Assembly: GCF_028885415.1 (NCBI RefSeq)
Contig: NZ_CP118527.1
Location: 7,874,001 to 7,938,000 of the forward strand
DNA: 64,000 bases
Direction of reading: 5' to 3'
From: Streptomyces coeruleorubidus
Lineage (GTDB): Bacteria; Actinomycetota; Actinomycetes; Streptomycetales; Streptomycetaceae
The translations under genes and the position numbers were made by a program. Each line of letters begins with the position of its first letter. The stretch's first letter is position 1. Below the pieces are notes generated by a model. That model did not search any database, was not told where the DNA came from, and worked only from the letters and a program-made list of their open reading frames with translations. Shown in pieces: positions 9,480 through 16,715 of this stretch.

Positions 9480-9481
9480 AA
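9465..9481 (-). promoter_or_regulatory. Palindromic operator-like site in front of the catalase remnant
   Basis: The 15-bp palindrome TCAACA-N3-TGTTGA (9466-9480) reads, in gene orientation, TTCAACAAGCTGTTGACG. The same sequence with one change precedes the uraD-uraH-uricase operon (14643-14659) in the same orientation. Its right half overlaps a TTGACG -35 box, as expected of a repressor site. Confidence 0.65.
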
Positions 9482-9597
9482 GCAATGGCCATGGCTGGGT
9501 CCGGGCGGCGCCGCCGCTTCGGGCGCGACAGGACAGGTGTCAGCGGCGCCGCCGCCCGGGGTACGGGGACCCTCGGGTCTATTCAGATCTACGAGGG

Positions 9598-10515
9598 TCA
9601 GATCCGTGCGCCGGAGAGCCGCTCCACGGCCCGCAGCAGCGCCGAGTGGTCCAGGCCGCCGTCGCCCTGCGCGCGCAGGGACGCGACCAGCTGGGCGACC
9701 ACGGCGCCGACGGGCAGGGCCGCGCCGACGTTGCGGGCGGCGTCCGTGACGATGCCCATGTCCTTGTGGTGCAGATCGATACGGAAGCCCGGCTTGAAGT
9801 CCCGGCCGAGGAAGTTGTCCTTCTTGCGGGTGAGCACGGTCGAGCCCGCGAGGCCGCCATTGAGGACATCCAGGGCCGCCTTCAGGTCCACGCCGGACTT
9901 CTCCAGGAAGACCACGGCCTCGGCGCACGCCTGGATGTTCACGGCGACGATCAGCTGGTTGGCGGCCTTCACGGTCTGGCCGGAGCCGTGCGGGCCGCAC
10001 AGCACGATGGTCTTGCCGAGGGCCTCGAAGATCGGCTTGGCCTGGTCGAAGTCGGCCTGCTCGCCGCCGACCATGATGGACAGCACGGCCTCGATCGCAC
10101 CGGCCTCACCGCCGGACACAGGGGCGTCCAGGACGCGGATGCCCTTGTCCTTCGCCGCCTTCGCCAGGTCGACCGAGGTCTGCGGGGTGATGGAGGACAT
10201 GTCGATCAGCAGCGCGCCGGACCTGGCGTTCTCCAGGATGCCGTCGGGGCCGTAGGCGATGGCCTCGACCTGCGGGGAGGCCGGCACCATCGTGATCACG
10301 ACGTCGGCGTCCCGCACGGCCTCGGCGATCGAACCGGCGGCCGTGCCGCCGGCGGCGGCGAGGCGGTCCAGCTTCTCCCGCTCCAGGGTGAATCCGGTGA
10401 CGTCGTAACCCGCCTTGATCAGGTTCTCGGACATGGGGGAGCCCATGATGCCGAGGCCGATCCAGGCGATCGCCGGGCGGGCTGGGTGGGAAGTGGCTGC
10501 AAGTGTGTCGGTCAT
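9598..10515 (-). CDS. glxR: Tartronate semialdehyde reductase (2-hydroxy-3-oxopropionate reductase)
   Basis: A 305-residue NAD(P)H-dependent enzyme reducing tartronate semialdehyde, the Gcl product, to D-glycerate. It has the Rossmann motif WIGLGIMGSPMSENL, the substrate-binding signature DAPVSGGEAGAIEAVLSIMV and the catalytic Lys in GSGQTVKAANQLIVA, the hallmarks of the beta-hydroxyacid dehydrogenase family. The C-terminal KDMGIVTDAARNVGAALPV matches GarR/GlxR proteins. It follows hyi by 26 bp on the same strand, so the two form an operon behind the shared gcl/hyi operator-like site. Confidence 0.95.
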   Translation of the reverse strand: MTDTLAATSHPARPAIAWIGLGIMGSPMSENLIKAGYDVTGFTLEREKLDRLAAAGGTAAGSIAEAVRDADVVITMVPASPQVEAIAYGPDGILENARSGALLIDMSSITPQTSVDLAKAAKDKGIRVLDAPVSGGEAGAIEAVLSIMVGGEQADFDQAKPIFEALGKTIVLCGPHGSGQTVKAANQLIVAVNIQACAEAVVFLEKSGVDLKAALDVLNGGLAGSTVLTRKKDNFLGRDFKPGFRIDLHHKDMGIVTDAARNVGAALPVGAVVAQLVASLRAQGDGGLDHSALLRAVERLSGARI

Positions 10516-10541
10516 GGTGGGGGTGCCTTTCGGTACGGGGG

Positions 10542-11363
10542 TCAGCGGGGCAGCCAGTCGAAGGCCTCGGCGCTCGGGCGGTCGCCCGGCTTGTACTCGA
10601 GGCCGACCCAGCCGTCGTAACCCGCCTTGTTCAGCTGGTCGAGGAGGTCTTCGAGGGGCAGCGCGCCCGTCCCGGGGGCGCCGCGGCCGGGGTTGTCGGC
10701 GATCTGCACGTGACCGGTCTTCGCGGCGTACCGCTCGATCACCTGCGGCAGGTCCTCGCCGTTCATGGACAGGTGGTAGAGGTCCATGAGGAAGCGGGCG
10801 TTGTCCAGCCCCGTCGTGTCGTTGACCTTGTCGACGACGCCGACGGCGGCCGGTGCCGACACCAGCGGATACGACGGCGACTCGGGCTGGTTGAGCGCCT
10901 CGATCAGCAGGATCGCGCCGATCCGGTCGGCGGCCCGGGCCGCGAGCACCAGGTTCTCCAGCGCGAGCGCGTCCTGCTCGGCAGGGTCCACGCCCTCGAC
11001 GCGGTTGCCGTACAGGGCGTTGAGCGCCGTGCAGCCCAGGGAGGCGGCGAGGTCGGCCGCCACGTCGATGTTGGCGCGGAACCTCTCCGACTCCTCACCC
11101 GGGATCGACAGGGCGCCACGGTCGGGGCCGGGCAGCCGGCCGGCGTAGAAGTTGAGGCCGGTGAGCTGGACGCCCGCGTCCTCGACGGCCTTCTTCAGCG
11201 CGTCGAGCTCCGACTGCTCAGGGGTGGGCGAGTCGACCCAGGGCCACCACAGCTCGACCGCCGTGAAGCCGGCCGCGGCGGCTGCCGCGGGGCGCTCCAG
11301 GAGCGGGAGTTCCGTGAAGAGGATCGACAGGTTGACGTTGAAGCGCTGGTCTGCGAATCCCAT
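10542..11363 (-). CDS. hyi: Hydroxypyruvate isomerase
   Basis: A 273-residue TIM-barrel enzyme interconverting hydroxypyruvate and tartronate semialdehyde, part of the glyoxylate-to-glycerate route. The family pattern is clear: NVNLSILFTELPLLERPAAA at the N-terminus, GFTAVELWWPW, LIEALNQPESPSYPL and FLMDLYHLSMNGEDL, which supply the metal-binding Glu and Asp, and the final GYDGWVGLEYKP with the last Glu. GGGAG precedes the ATG. It is the first gene of hyi-glxR and carries the operator-like site 36 bp upstream. Confidence 0.94.
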   Translation of the reverse strand: MGFADQRFNVNLSILFTELPLLERPAAAAAAGFTAVELWWPWVDSPTPEQSELDALKKAVEDAGVQLTGLNFYAGRLPGPDRGALSIPGEESERFRANIDVAADLAASLGCTALNALYGNRVEGVDPAEQDALALENLVLAARAADRIGAILLIEALNQPESPSYPLVSAPAAVGVVDKVNDTTGLDNARFLMDLYHLSMNGEDLPQVIERYAAKTGHVQIADNPGRGAPGTGALPLEDLLDQLNKAGYDGWVGLEYKPGDRPSAEAFDWLPR

Positions 11364-11398
11364 CGGGCCGCGCTCCCTTTCGCTTGGTTTCGCATCGT

Positions 11399-11424
11399 GG
11401 AAGTTGCTTTCTGCTTACCGGAAG
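11399..11424 (-). promoter_or_regulatory. Operator-like site upstream of hyi, matching the gcl site
   Basis: Contains GGAAGTTGCTTTC and then CCGGAAG, the same half-site order as at 4571-4595, with identical flanks ATCG and (relative to each gene) opposite orientation. It suggests common control of gcl and hyi-glxR; the AllR-like repressor gene is not in this window. Confidence 0.6.
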
Positions 11425-11507
11425 ACTGCCGTCGGGTGTCGTGGCTTGTCAAGGGGGCGGTTTCTCCGTGTTGCCTCGTCCCCGGGTGTGCGTGACGTCC
11501 TCAGGGC

Positions 11508-11715
11508 GTGTGCGGATTCGCCATCGGCCTCGGCGCGGCGGCCATCGACGTGCTGTACGCCGGCCTGGGCCTGGCGGGTGTCGGCAAGCTGCTGGACATC
11601 CCGGTGCTGCGGACCGCTCTCGGGCTCGCGGGCGCGGTGGTCATGGCGTATCCGGGCTTCCGCTCTGTCGCGTCATCTTCTTGGGTGCGCCCTCGCGTAC
11701 CAGGCCATCGGCTGA
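11508..11715 (+). pseudogene. LysE/RhtB-type exporter remnant
   Basis: The reading GFAIGLGAAAIDVLYAGLGL and LRTALGLAGAVVMAYPGF is typical of the first half of LysE family amino-acid exporters. A second frame ends LLGCALAYQAIG-stop, resembling an exporter C-terminus. The rest is missing, and there is no start with a ribosome-binding site. The remnant reflects an internal deletion. The rest of the 11364-11917 gap holds the hyi site, this remnant and the hairpin described next. Confidence 0.65.
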
Positions 11716-11861
11716 CCGAACGGCGAGGCCGGTCGCGGGCACGCCCCGATAGCGCGGGCGAGATCCAGCGCGAGGGTGTCATGCCGGCGCACGCACACCG
11801 GCCCGACCAGCGCACGCCGGTGCGGCGGGAGTGTGACGGAGGCCGGTCTTTCGGCGCTGAG

Positions 11862-11890
11862 CAGGAGGGACGCGACTCGCGTCCCTCCTG
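11862..11890 (+). terminator. Perfect 13-bp hairpin just upstream of the protease gene
   Basis: CAGGAGGGACGCG and CGCGTCCCTCCTG pair perfectly around a 3-nt loop. It ends 27 bp before the TTG start of the protease, with no T-run. It may end transcription from the left, or lie in the protease leader as a stabilising or attenuating element. Confidence 0.55.
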
Positions 11891-11917
11891 TCTCATGTTC
11901 CTCTGGGGGGGACTCCT

Positions 11918-13777
11918 TTGACCACGACACCGTCCGGCGGCCGTCACAGACGCCGGATACGCATCGCCCTGCCCGTCGCCGCCGCCGGCATCGCCGCGGC
12001 CGTCGCCGCCACGCTGATGACCTCCTCCGCCGGTGCGGCCACCGCCGTGCCGAACCCGACGGTCGAGCCGGCCATCGACTCGCCCCCGCTCTCCACCCTG
12101 GAGAAGCGCATCGCGGGCGCCCTCGCCGGCGACGACACCGCGGGCCGGACGACCGAGAAGTCGTCGCTGAGCTCCGGCACGAACACGTCGAGCATCGACC
12201 CGAAGATCATCGGTGGCAGCGAGACCACCATCAGCACGGCCCCGTGGATGGCCCAGCTCTGGTACCACGACGACAGGAACACCCCCGAGACCGATGACGA
12301 CGTGAGCTTCTTCTGCGGCGGCACGGTCGTGGCACCGACGAAGATCCTCACCGCCGCCCACTGCGTCAGGAACGACGGCAGGGACTACAACTGGCAGGCC
12401 CACGGCGCCGTCGTCACGGGTACCGCCCAACTGCCCACCACCGACTCCACCGGCACCACCGACCTGCACGGCGGCCAGGCCACGGCCGTGCTGCGCCAGT
12501 GGTGGCAACCGGGGTACGACCCCGTCGACAAGGAGGTGGGGAGGTACGGGGACGACCTCGGCATGCTCACCCTGGCCGTCCCGGTCAAGGCGACGCCGAT
12601 CCGCATGGTCGGCCACGGCGACACCGGCTCGTACGCCGCCGGCACCCAGGCCAAGGTCTACGGCTGGGGCCGTACCAGCTCCACCAGCCAGGACCTTTCC
12701 CAGACACTGCGGACGGCCACGCTGACACTGCGCTCCGACAGCACCTGCGCCGGCGTCTACGACTACGCCTTCGTCGCGGGGCGCATGGTCTGCGCGGGCA
12801 CGCAGAGCGGGAGCGACACCGGTACCAGCGCGGCGTGCAACGGCGACTCCGGCGGCCCGCTCGTGGTGGGCGGCCGCATCGCCGGAGTGGTCTCCTGGGG
12901 CAGGGGCTGCGTGGAGAAGGGCTATTACAGCGTCTTCACCAGGATGAGTGCCTACGCCGGCTCCGCTTACCGGCAGATCGACGACACGAACCTGAGCACC
13001 TTCAACGGCAGGGCCGACGGCAAGGCCGACATCTTCGTCCGGGAGTCGTCCACGAAGACCGGCTACGAGAAGGACTCCAACGGCAGCTCCTTCGGCGCCC
13101 GCGCCTCCTGGGGCAACTGGAGCGGCGCCAACCTGGTCCTCCAGACGGACCTCAACCGGGACGGCTACCAGGACCTGATCTACCGGGTCGGCTCCACCGG
13201 TGACGTGTACTGGAAGCACTTCGTGCTCAACAGCGCCCGCACGGGCGGCTCCTGGACCGACACGAAGATCGCCACCGGCTGGAAGACCCGCACCCGGATC
13301 ATCGCGCCGGGCGACGTCACCGGCGACTACCTGCCCGACATCCTGTCGGTGGACTCCGGCGGGATACTGTGGATCTACCCGGGCAAGGGCAACGGCACCT
13401 TCGGCTCCCGCTTCTCGGTCCGCACCGGCTGGAACCAGTACAACTCCGTGCGCGGCCACGGCGACTTCACCGGTGACGGCAGAGCCGACCTGCTCGCCCG
13501 CCAGTCCAGCACCGGTGACCTGTACCTGTACAAGGGCACCGGCAAGGCCGGCTCCGAGGCCTTCTCGTCCCGGATCAAGGTGCGCAGCGCCTGGACCGGC
13601 TACAACGCCTTCGACGCGGTCGGCGACGTCAGCGGCGACGGCAACGCCGACTTCCTGGCCCGCACCTCCGGCGGCACGCTCTACCTCTACAAGGGCACCG
13701 GGAAGGCGACCTCCGAGATCTTCGCTCCACGGGTCTCGGTCGGCACCGGTTTCCAGCAGTACGACATCTGGGGCTGA
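11918..13777 (+). CDS. Secreted trypsin-like serine protease with FG-GAP/VCBS repeats
   Basis: A 619-residue exported protein. The twin-basic start RRRIRIALPVAAAGIAAAV with cleavage near SSAGA-A is a signal peptide (possible Tat type). A propeptide runs to the activation site KIIGG (residues 96-100). The chymotrypsin-fold triad is intact: His148 in TAAHC, Asp213 in GDDLGML and Ser311 in CNGDSGGP. From about residue 355 there are Ca-binding FG-GAP/VCBS repeats (DLNRDGYQDL, DVTGDYLPD, DFTGDGRADL, DVSGDGNADF) that probably form a partial propeller for binding. The TTG start at 11918 follows a strong GGGGGGGA site. A strong terminator follows. Substrate unknown. Confidence 0.94.
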   Translation: MTTTPSGGRHRRRIRIALPVAAAGIAAAVAATLMTSSAGAATAVPNPTVEPAIDSPPLSTLEKRIAGALAGDDTAGRTTEKSSLSSGTNTSSIDPKIIGGSETTISTAPWMAQLWYHDDRNTPETDDDVSFFCGGTVVAPTKILTAAHCVRNDGRDYNWQAHGAVVTGTAQLPTTDSTGTTDLHGGQATAVLRQWWQPGYDPVDKEVGRYGDDLGMLTLAVPVKATPIRMVGHGDTGSYAAGTQAKVYGWGRTSSTSQDLSQTLRTATLTLRSDSTCAGVYDYAFVAGRMVCAGTQSGSDTGTSAACNGDSGGPLVVGGRIAGVVSWGRGCVEKGYYSVFTRMSAYAGSAYRQIDDTNLSTFNGRADGKADIFVRESSTKTGYEKDSNGSSFGARASWGNWSGANLVLQTDLNRDGYQDLIYRVGSTGDVYWKHFVLNSARTGGSWTDTKIATGWKTRTRIIAPGDVTGDYLPDILSVDSGGILWIYPGKGNGTFGSRFSVRTGWNQYNSVRGHGDFTGDGRADLLARQSSTGDLYLYKGTGKAGSEAFSSRIKVRSAWTGYNAFDAVGDVSGDGNADFLARTSGGTLYLYKGTGKATSEIFAPRVSVGTGFQQYDIWG

Positions 13778-13826
13778 AACCGCAGGTGAGCGAGGCTCAC
13801 TCCGGATCTTTTCAGGCTTGTCGTGC

Positions 13827-13854
13827 CCGCCCCGGGAACCAGTTCCCGGGGCGG
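13827..13854 (+). terminator. Terminator after the protease gene
   Basis: CCGCCCCGGGAA and TTCCCGGGGCGG form a perfect 12-bp stem with a 4-nt loop, 50 bp after the protease stop. Confidence 0.8.
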
Positions 13855-13957
13855 CGAGTCCCGGCGGTGGAGGACGATGGAGAGCGATGGCGCAGGCGGT
13901 CCGGTCCGCCCCGGTGTCGGCTAGGGTCGCACAGGTCACGACGGTTCTGGGGGCAGC

Positions 13958-14209
13958 ATGCGACTGAGAGTGGAGTTCACGACCGAGCCCTTCGACCTCG
14001 ACGAGGCACCCGCGCACGCGCTGGTCGCCCGCGAGGTCGTGGAGGCCGCCGAACTGGACGCCGTGGACGTCGGCCCGTTCGGCAACACCGCCGAGGGCGG
14101 TGCCGACGCGGTGCTCACCGCCGTGGACGCCCTGCTCCGCAAGACCCTGGAGGCGGGCGCCACCCGGGTCTCGCTCCAGGTCAACGTGATCGAGGAGGGC
14201 GAGGCGTGA
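13958..14209 (+). CDS. Small conserved protein paired with an HTH protein
   Basis: An 83-residue protein of alternating strands and helices: RLRVEFTTEPFDL, then AREVVEAAELDAVDVGPFG, then TRVSLQVNVIEEG. It looks like a small ferredoxin-like alpha/beta fold, but I do not recognise a named family. A good ribosome-binding site (CTGGGGG) precedes the ATG. Its stop overlaps the start of the next gene (GTGA), so the two are translationally coupled and probably work together, perhaps as sensor or partner of the DNA-binding protein. It lies directly upstream of the uric acid operon. Confidence 0.75.
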   Translation: MRLRVEFTTEPFDLDEAPAHALVAREVVEAAELDAVDVGPFGNTAEGGADAVLTAVDALLRKTLEAGATRVSLQVNVIEEGEA

Positions 14210-14574
14210 GCGGCACCGGGGACGAGCCGTTCATCGCGGCCGTGAAGCCCCTGGTCGACGCCATGGGCGGCGAGATGATCCCGCCGGACGAGGCCGGTCC
14301 CGACGACGTCGTCCTGTCCTGGGAGGGTCGCGACGCCGTCGCCGTACGGCTGCCGCAGCTCGCCGACTCCCTCGACCACATCCTCGCCGCCATGGAGCGC
14401 CGCAAGGGCATGCCGCTGGCCGACCTCGACCGCAAGGCCAAGCAGGAGGTCGTACGGATACTCGAGGCGCGCGGCGCCTTCTCCGTACGGCACGGGGTGG
14501 AGACCGTGGCGAGCGCCCTGGGCGTCAGCCGCTTCACCGTCTACAACTACCTCAACCGCGAGAAGGGGGCCTGA
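14206..14574 (+). CDS. Helix-turn-helix regulator (YheO/DauR-type HTH_22 domain)
   Basis: A 122-residue protein. The C-terminal KQEVVRILEARGAFSVRHG and VASALGVSRFTVYNYLNRE match the HTH_22 DNA-binding domain seen in YheO/DauR regulators. The N-terminal part (FIAAVKPLVDAMGGEMIPPD) is too short for their PAS-like sensor domain, so the sensing partner may be the overlapping 83-residue protein. It is immediately upstream of the uraD-uraH-uricase operon and is a candidate regulator of it; this is inference from position. Confidence 0.75.
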   Translation: MSGTGDEPFIAAVKPLVDAMGGEMIPPDEAGPDDVVLSWEGRDAVAVRLPQLADSLDHILAAMERRKGMPLADLDRKAKQEVVRILEARGAFSVRHGVETVASALGVSRFTVYNYLNREKGA

Positions 14575-14642
14575 CCGGGCTCGTGCCCTGACCAGGGTCA
14601 TGCCCGGTTTCGCCGCCTCGCCGGGTTTCGTCACACGGAATT

Positions 14643-14682
14643 TTCAACAAACTGTTGACGTGCTGTCGGGGGAGGGCGTTAG
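14643..14682 (+). promoter_or_regulatory. Promoter and operator of the uric-acid operon
   Basis: The perfect palindrome TCAACA-AAC-TGTTGA (14644-14658) overlaps a -35 box TTGACG; a -10-like TAGCTAT lies about 19 bp further on. The same palindrome in the same orientation precedes the catalase remnant at 9465-9481. A repressor bound here would cover the -35. Confidence 0.65.
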
Positions 14683-14734
14683 CTATCGGCACGCCCGTTC
14701 AGCACGAAGGCCGTACCCGGCCACGGAGGCTCCT

Positions 14735-15244
14735 GTGACTTCCACTTCCACGCCGCCGGGCCTGGCCCGGTTCAACGCCCTCGAGGAGCACGCGGCCTTC
14801 ACCGCGCTCCACGAGGCGTGCGCCTCCACGGCGTGGGCGAAGCGGTTGCTCGCCGCCCGCCCCTACGCCACCCCCGAGGCGCTGTACGCCGCGAGCGACG
14901 CCGCCATGGCGCAGCTGACGGCGCAGGACCTCGCGGAGGCGATGGCCGACCACCCGCCCATCGGCCGCCCGAAACCCGGTGACCCCACCTCGGCCCGGGA
15001 ACAGCGCGGCATGGCCGGCGCCTCCGACGCACTCAAGACGGAGATGCTGGAGCTGAACCTCGCCTACCAGGAGAAGTTCGGCCACGTCTTCCTGATCTGC
15101 GCCACCGGCCGGACCGGCGAGCAGATGCGCGACGCGGTCAGGGAACGGATCGGCAACACGCCGGAGCGGGAGCGGGAGATCGTCCGCACCGAACTGGGGA
15201 AGATCAACCGCATCCGTCTGGCCCGACTCGTCGAAGAGGACTGA
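14735..15244 (+). CDS. uraD: 2-oxo-4-hydroxy-4-carboxy-5-ureidoimidazoline (OHCU) decarboxylase
   Basis: A 169-residue cytosolic enzyme for the third step of urate oxidation, giving S-allantoin. The all-helical UraD family motif is clear: FNALEEHAAFTALHEAC, the catalytic His73 in DHPPIGRP, and KFGHVFLICATGRTGEQM near the C-terminus. The GTG at 14735 is chosen for GGAGG immediately upstream; an earlier ATG would extend into the operator. It is the first gene of uraD-uraH-uricase with gaps of 6-7 bp between genes. UraD, UraH and uricase together convert urate to allantoin. Confidence 0.95.
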   Translation: MTSTSTPPGLARFNALEEHAAFTALHEACASTAWAKRLLAARPYATPEALYAASDAAMAQLTAQDLAEAMADHPPIGRPKPGDPTSAREQRGMAGASDALKTEMLELNLAYQEKFGHVFLICATGRTGEQMRDAVRERIGNTPEREREIVRTELGKINRIRLARLVEED

Positions 15245-15251
15245 CAGCAGC

Positions 15252-15668
15252 ATGAGCACCTCCGCCACCGCGTCCGTGTCCACGCACATCCTGGACACCA
15301 GCGCCGGCCGCCCCGCCGAGGGCGTCGCCGTCCGGCTCTCCGCCCGCAGCGGGCGTGCGGCCGCCTGGCAGGCGCTCGGCGGCTCCGCGACCGACGCGGA
15401 CGGCCGGTGCAAGGACCTCCCGGCCCTGCCGGAGGGGACCACCCACGTACGGCTCGACTTCGCCGTCGAGCCGTACTTCGAGAAGAAGTCCGCGAACGAC
15501 GCGAAAAGCCAAGCCGATGCGCAGCAGGACGCCCCCGCGAATCGGGACAGCGGCGCCGGTGTGTTCTTCCCGGAGGTGGCGATCACGTTCGCCGTCGTAC
15601 CGGGCGAGCACTACCACGTACCGCTGCTGCTCAACCCGTTCGGCTACTCCGTATACCGAGGGAGCTAG
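15252..15668 (+). CDS. uraH: 5-hydroxyisourate hydrolase (transthyretin-like)
   Basis: A 138-residue enzyme hydrolysing 5-hydroxyisourate, the uricase product. It shows the family hallmarks: N-terminal VSTHILDTSAG with a catalytic His, HYHVPLLLNPFGYSVYRGS at the C-terminus with another His, and the terminal YRGS signature. It is about 20 residues longer than usual because of a charged insertion between strands (KKSANDAKSQADAQQ and on to NRDSG), probably a surface loop. Coupled between uraD and uricase. Confidence 0.95.
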   Translation: MSTSATASVSTHILDTSAGRPAEGVAVRLSARSGRAAAWQALGGSATDADGRCKDLPALPEGTTHVRLDFAVEPYFEKKSANDAKSQADAQQDAPANRDSGAGVFFPEVAITFAVVPGEHYHVPLLLNPFGYSVYRGS

Positions 15669-15674
15669 CTACTC

Positions 15675-16607
15675 ATGCCCACCATTCTGGGACAGAACCA
15701 GTACGGCAAGGCCGAGAACCGAGTCGTCAAGATCACGCGGGACGGCGCCACCCACCACATCAAGGACCTGAACGTCTCCGTGTCGCTGAGCGGCGACATG
15801 GACGAGGTCCACTACTCCGGCTCGAACGCCAACGTCCTGCCCACCGACACCACCAAGAACACGGTGTACGCGTTCGCCAAGGAGCACGGCATCGAGTCCG
15901 CCGAGCAGTTCGGCATCCACCTCGCCCGCCACTTCGTCACCAGCCAGGAGCCGATCCACCGGGCCCGGATCCGCATCGAGGAGTACGCCTGGGAGCGGAT
16001 CGAGACCTCCGACGCCGACTCGCAGTCCACCGGCGCCGACGAGGCCAAGCACTCCTTCGTCCGCAAGGGCCAGGAGGTCCGGCTGACCCAGATCACCTAC
16101 GACGGCTCGTCGTGGGAGGTGATCTCGGGCCTGAAGGACCTCGTCGTGATGAACTCGACCGACTCCGAGTTCTGGGGCTACGTCAAGGACAAGTACACGA
16201 CGCTGAAGGAGGCCTACGACCGCATCCTGGCCACCCAGGTCTCCGCTCGCTGGCGGTTCAACTGGACCGACGACGACCAGCGCGTGCCCAACTGGGAGCA
16301 GTCCTACGAGCAGACCAGGAAGCACATGCTCCAGGCCTTCGCCGAGACGTACTCGCTCTCGCTCCAGCAGACGCTGTACCAGATGGGCGCGCGGATCATC
16401 GACAACCGCGGCGAGATCGACGAGGTCCGCTTCTCCCTCCCGAACAAGCACCACTTCCTGGTCGATCTGGAGCCGTTCGGGCTGAAGAACGACACCGCCG
16501 ACGGTGCTGTGTACTTCGCGGCCGACCGCCCCTACGGCCTGATCGAGGCGACGATCCTGCGGGACGGCTGCGAGGCGAAGATCCCCGTGGACCTCACCAA
16601 CCTCTGA
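15675..16607 (+). CDS. uaZ: Uricase (urate oxidase)
   Basis: A 310-residue cofactor-free oxidase that converts urate and O2 to 5-hydroxyisourate and hydrogen peroxide. The tandem T-fold pattern is present: GKAENRVVKITRDG with the catalytic Lys, the uricase signature TDTTKNTVYAFAKEHGI with the catalytic Thr (residues 57-70), and NKHHFLVDLEPFGL with the conserved His late in the protein. It ends a short operon after uraD and uraH. Peroxide would normally be handled by a catalase; the co-regulated catalase nearby is broken. The symbol may also be given as pucL. Confidence 0.96.
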   Translation: MPTILGQNQYGKAENRVVKITRDGATHHIKDLNVSVSLSGDMDEVHYSGSNANVLPTDTTKNTVYAFAKEHGIESAEQFGIHLARHFVTSQEPIHRARIRIEEYAWERIETSDADSQSTGADEAKHSFVRKGQEVRLTQITYDGSSWEVISGLKDLVVMNSTDSEFWGYVKDKYTTLKEAYDRILATQVSARWRFNWTDDDQRVPNWEQSYEQTRKHMLQAFAETYSLSLQQTLYQMGARIIDNRGEIDEVRFSLPNKHHFLVDLEPFGLKNDTADGAVYFAADRPYGLIEATILRDGCEAKIPVDLTNL

Positions 16608-16715
16608 CGTTCCCTCTTTCGGCACCCGTGGCCGGGGAACCCATCTCCTCGGCCACGGCACTCAAACTCCCAGGGTCCTGCCGTGCCCCCTCCACCTCAG
16701 CGCAAAGGACGAACC

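Noticed and set aside
11716..11860. Possible transposase remnant on the minus strand (TLPPHRRALVGPVCVRRHD)
   Set aside because: The reading has some protein-like character but no recognisable motif or inverted repeats around it.
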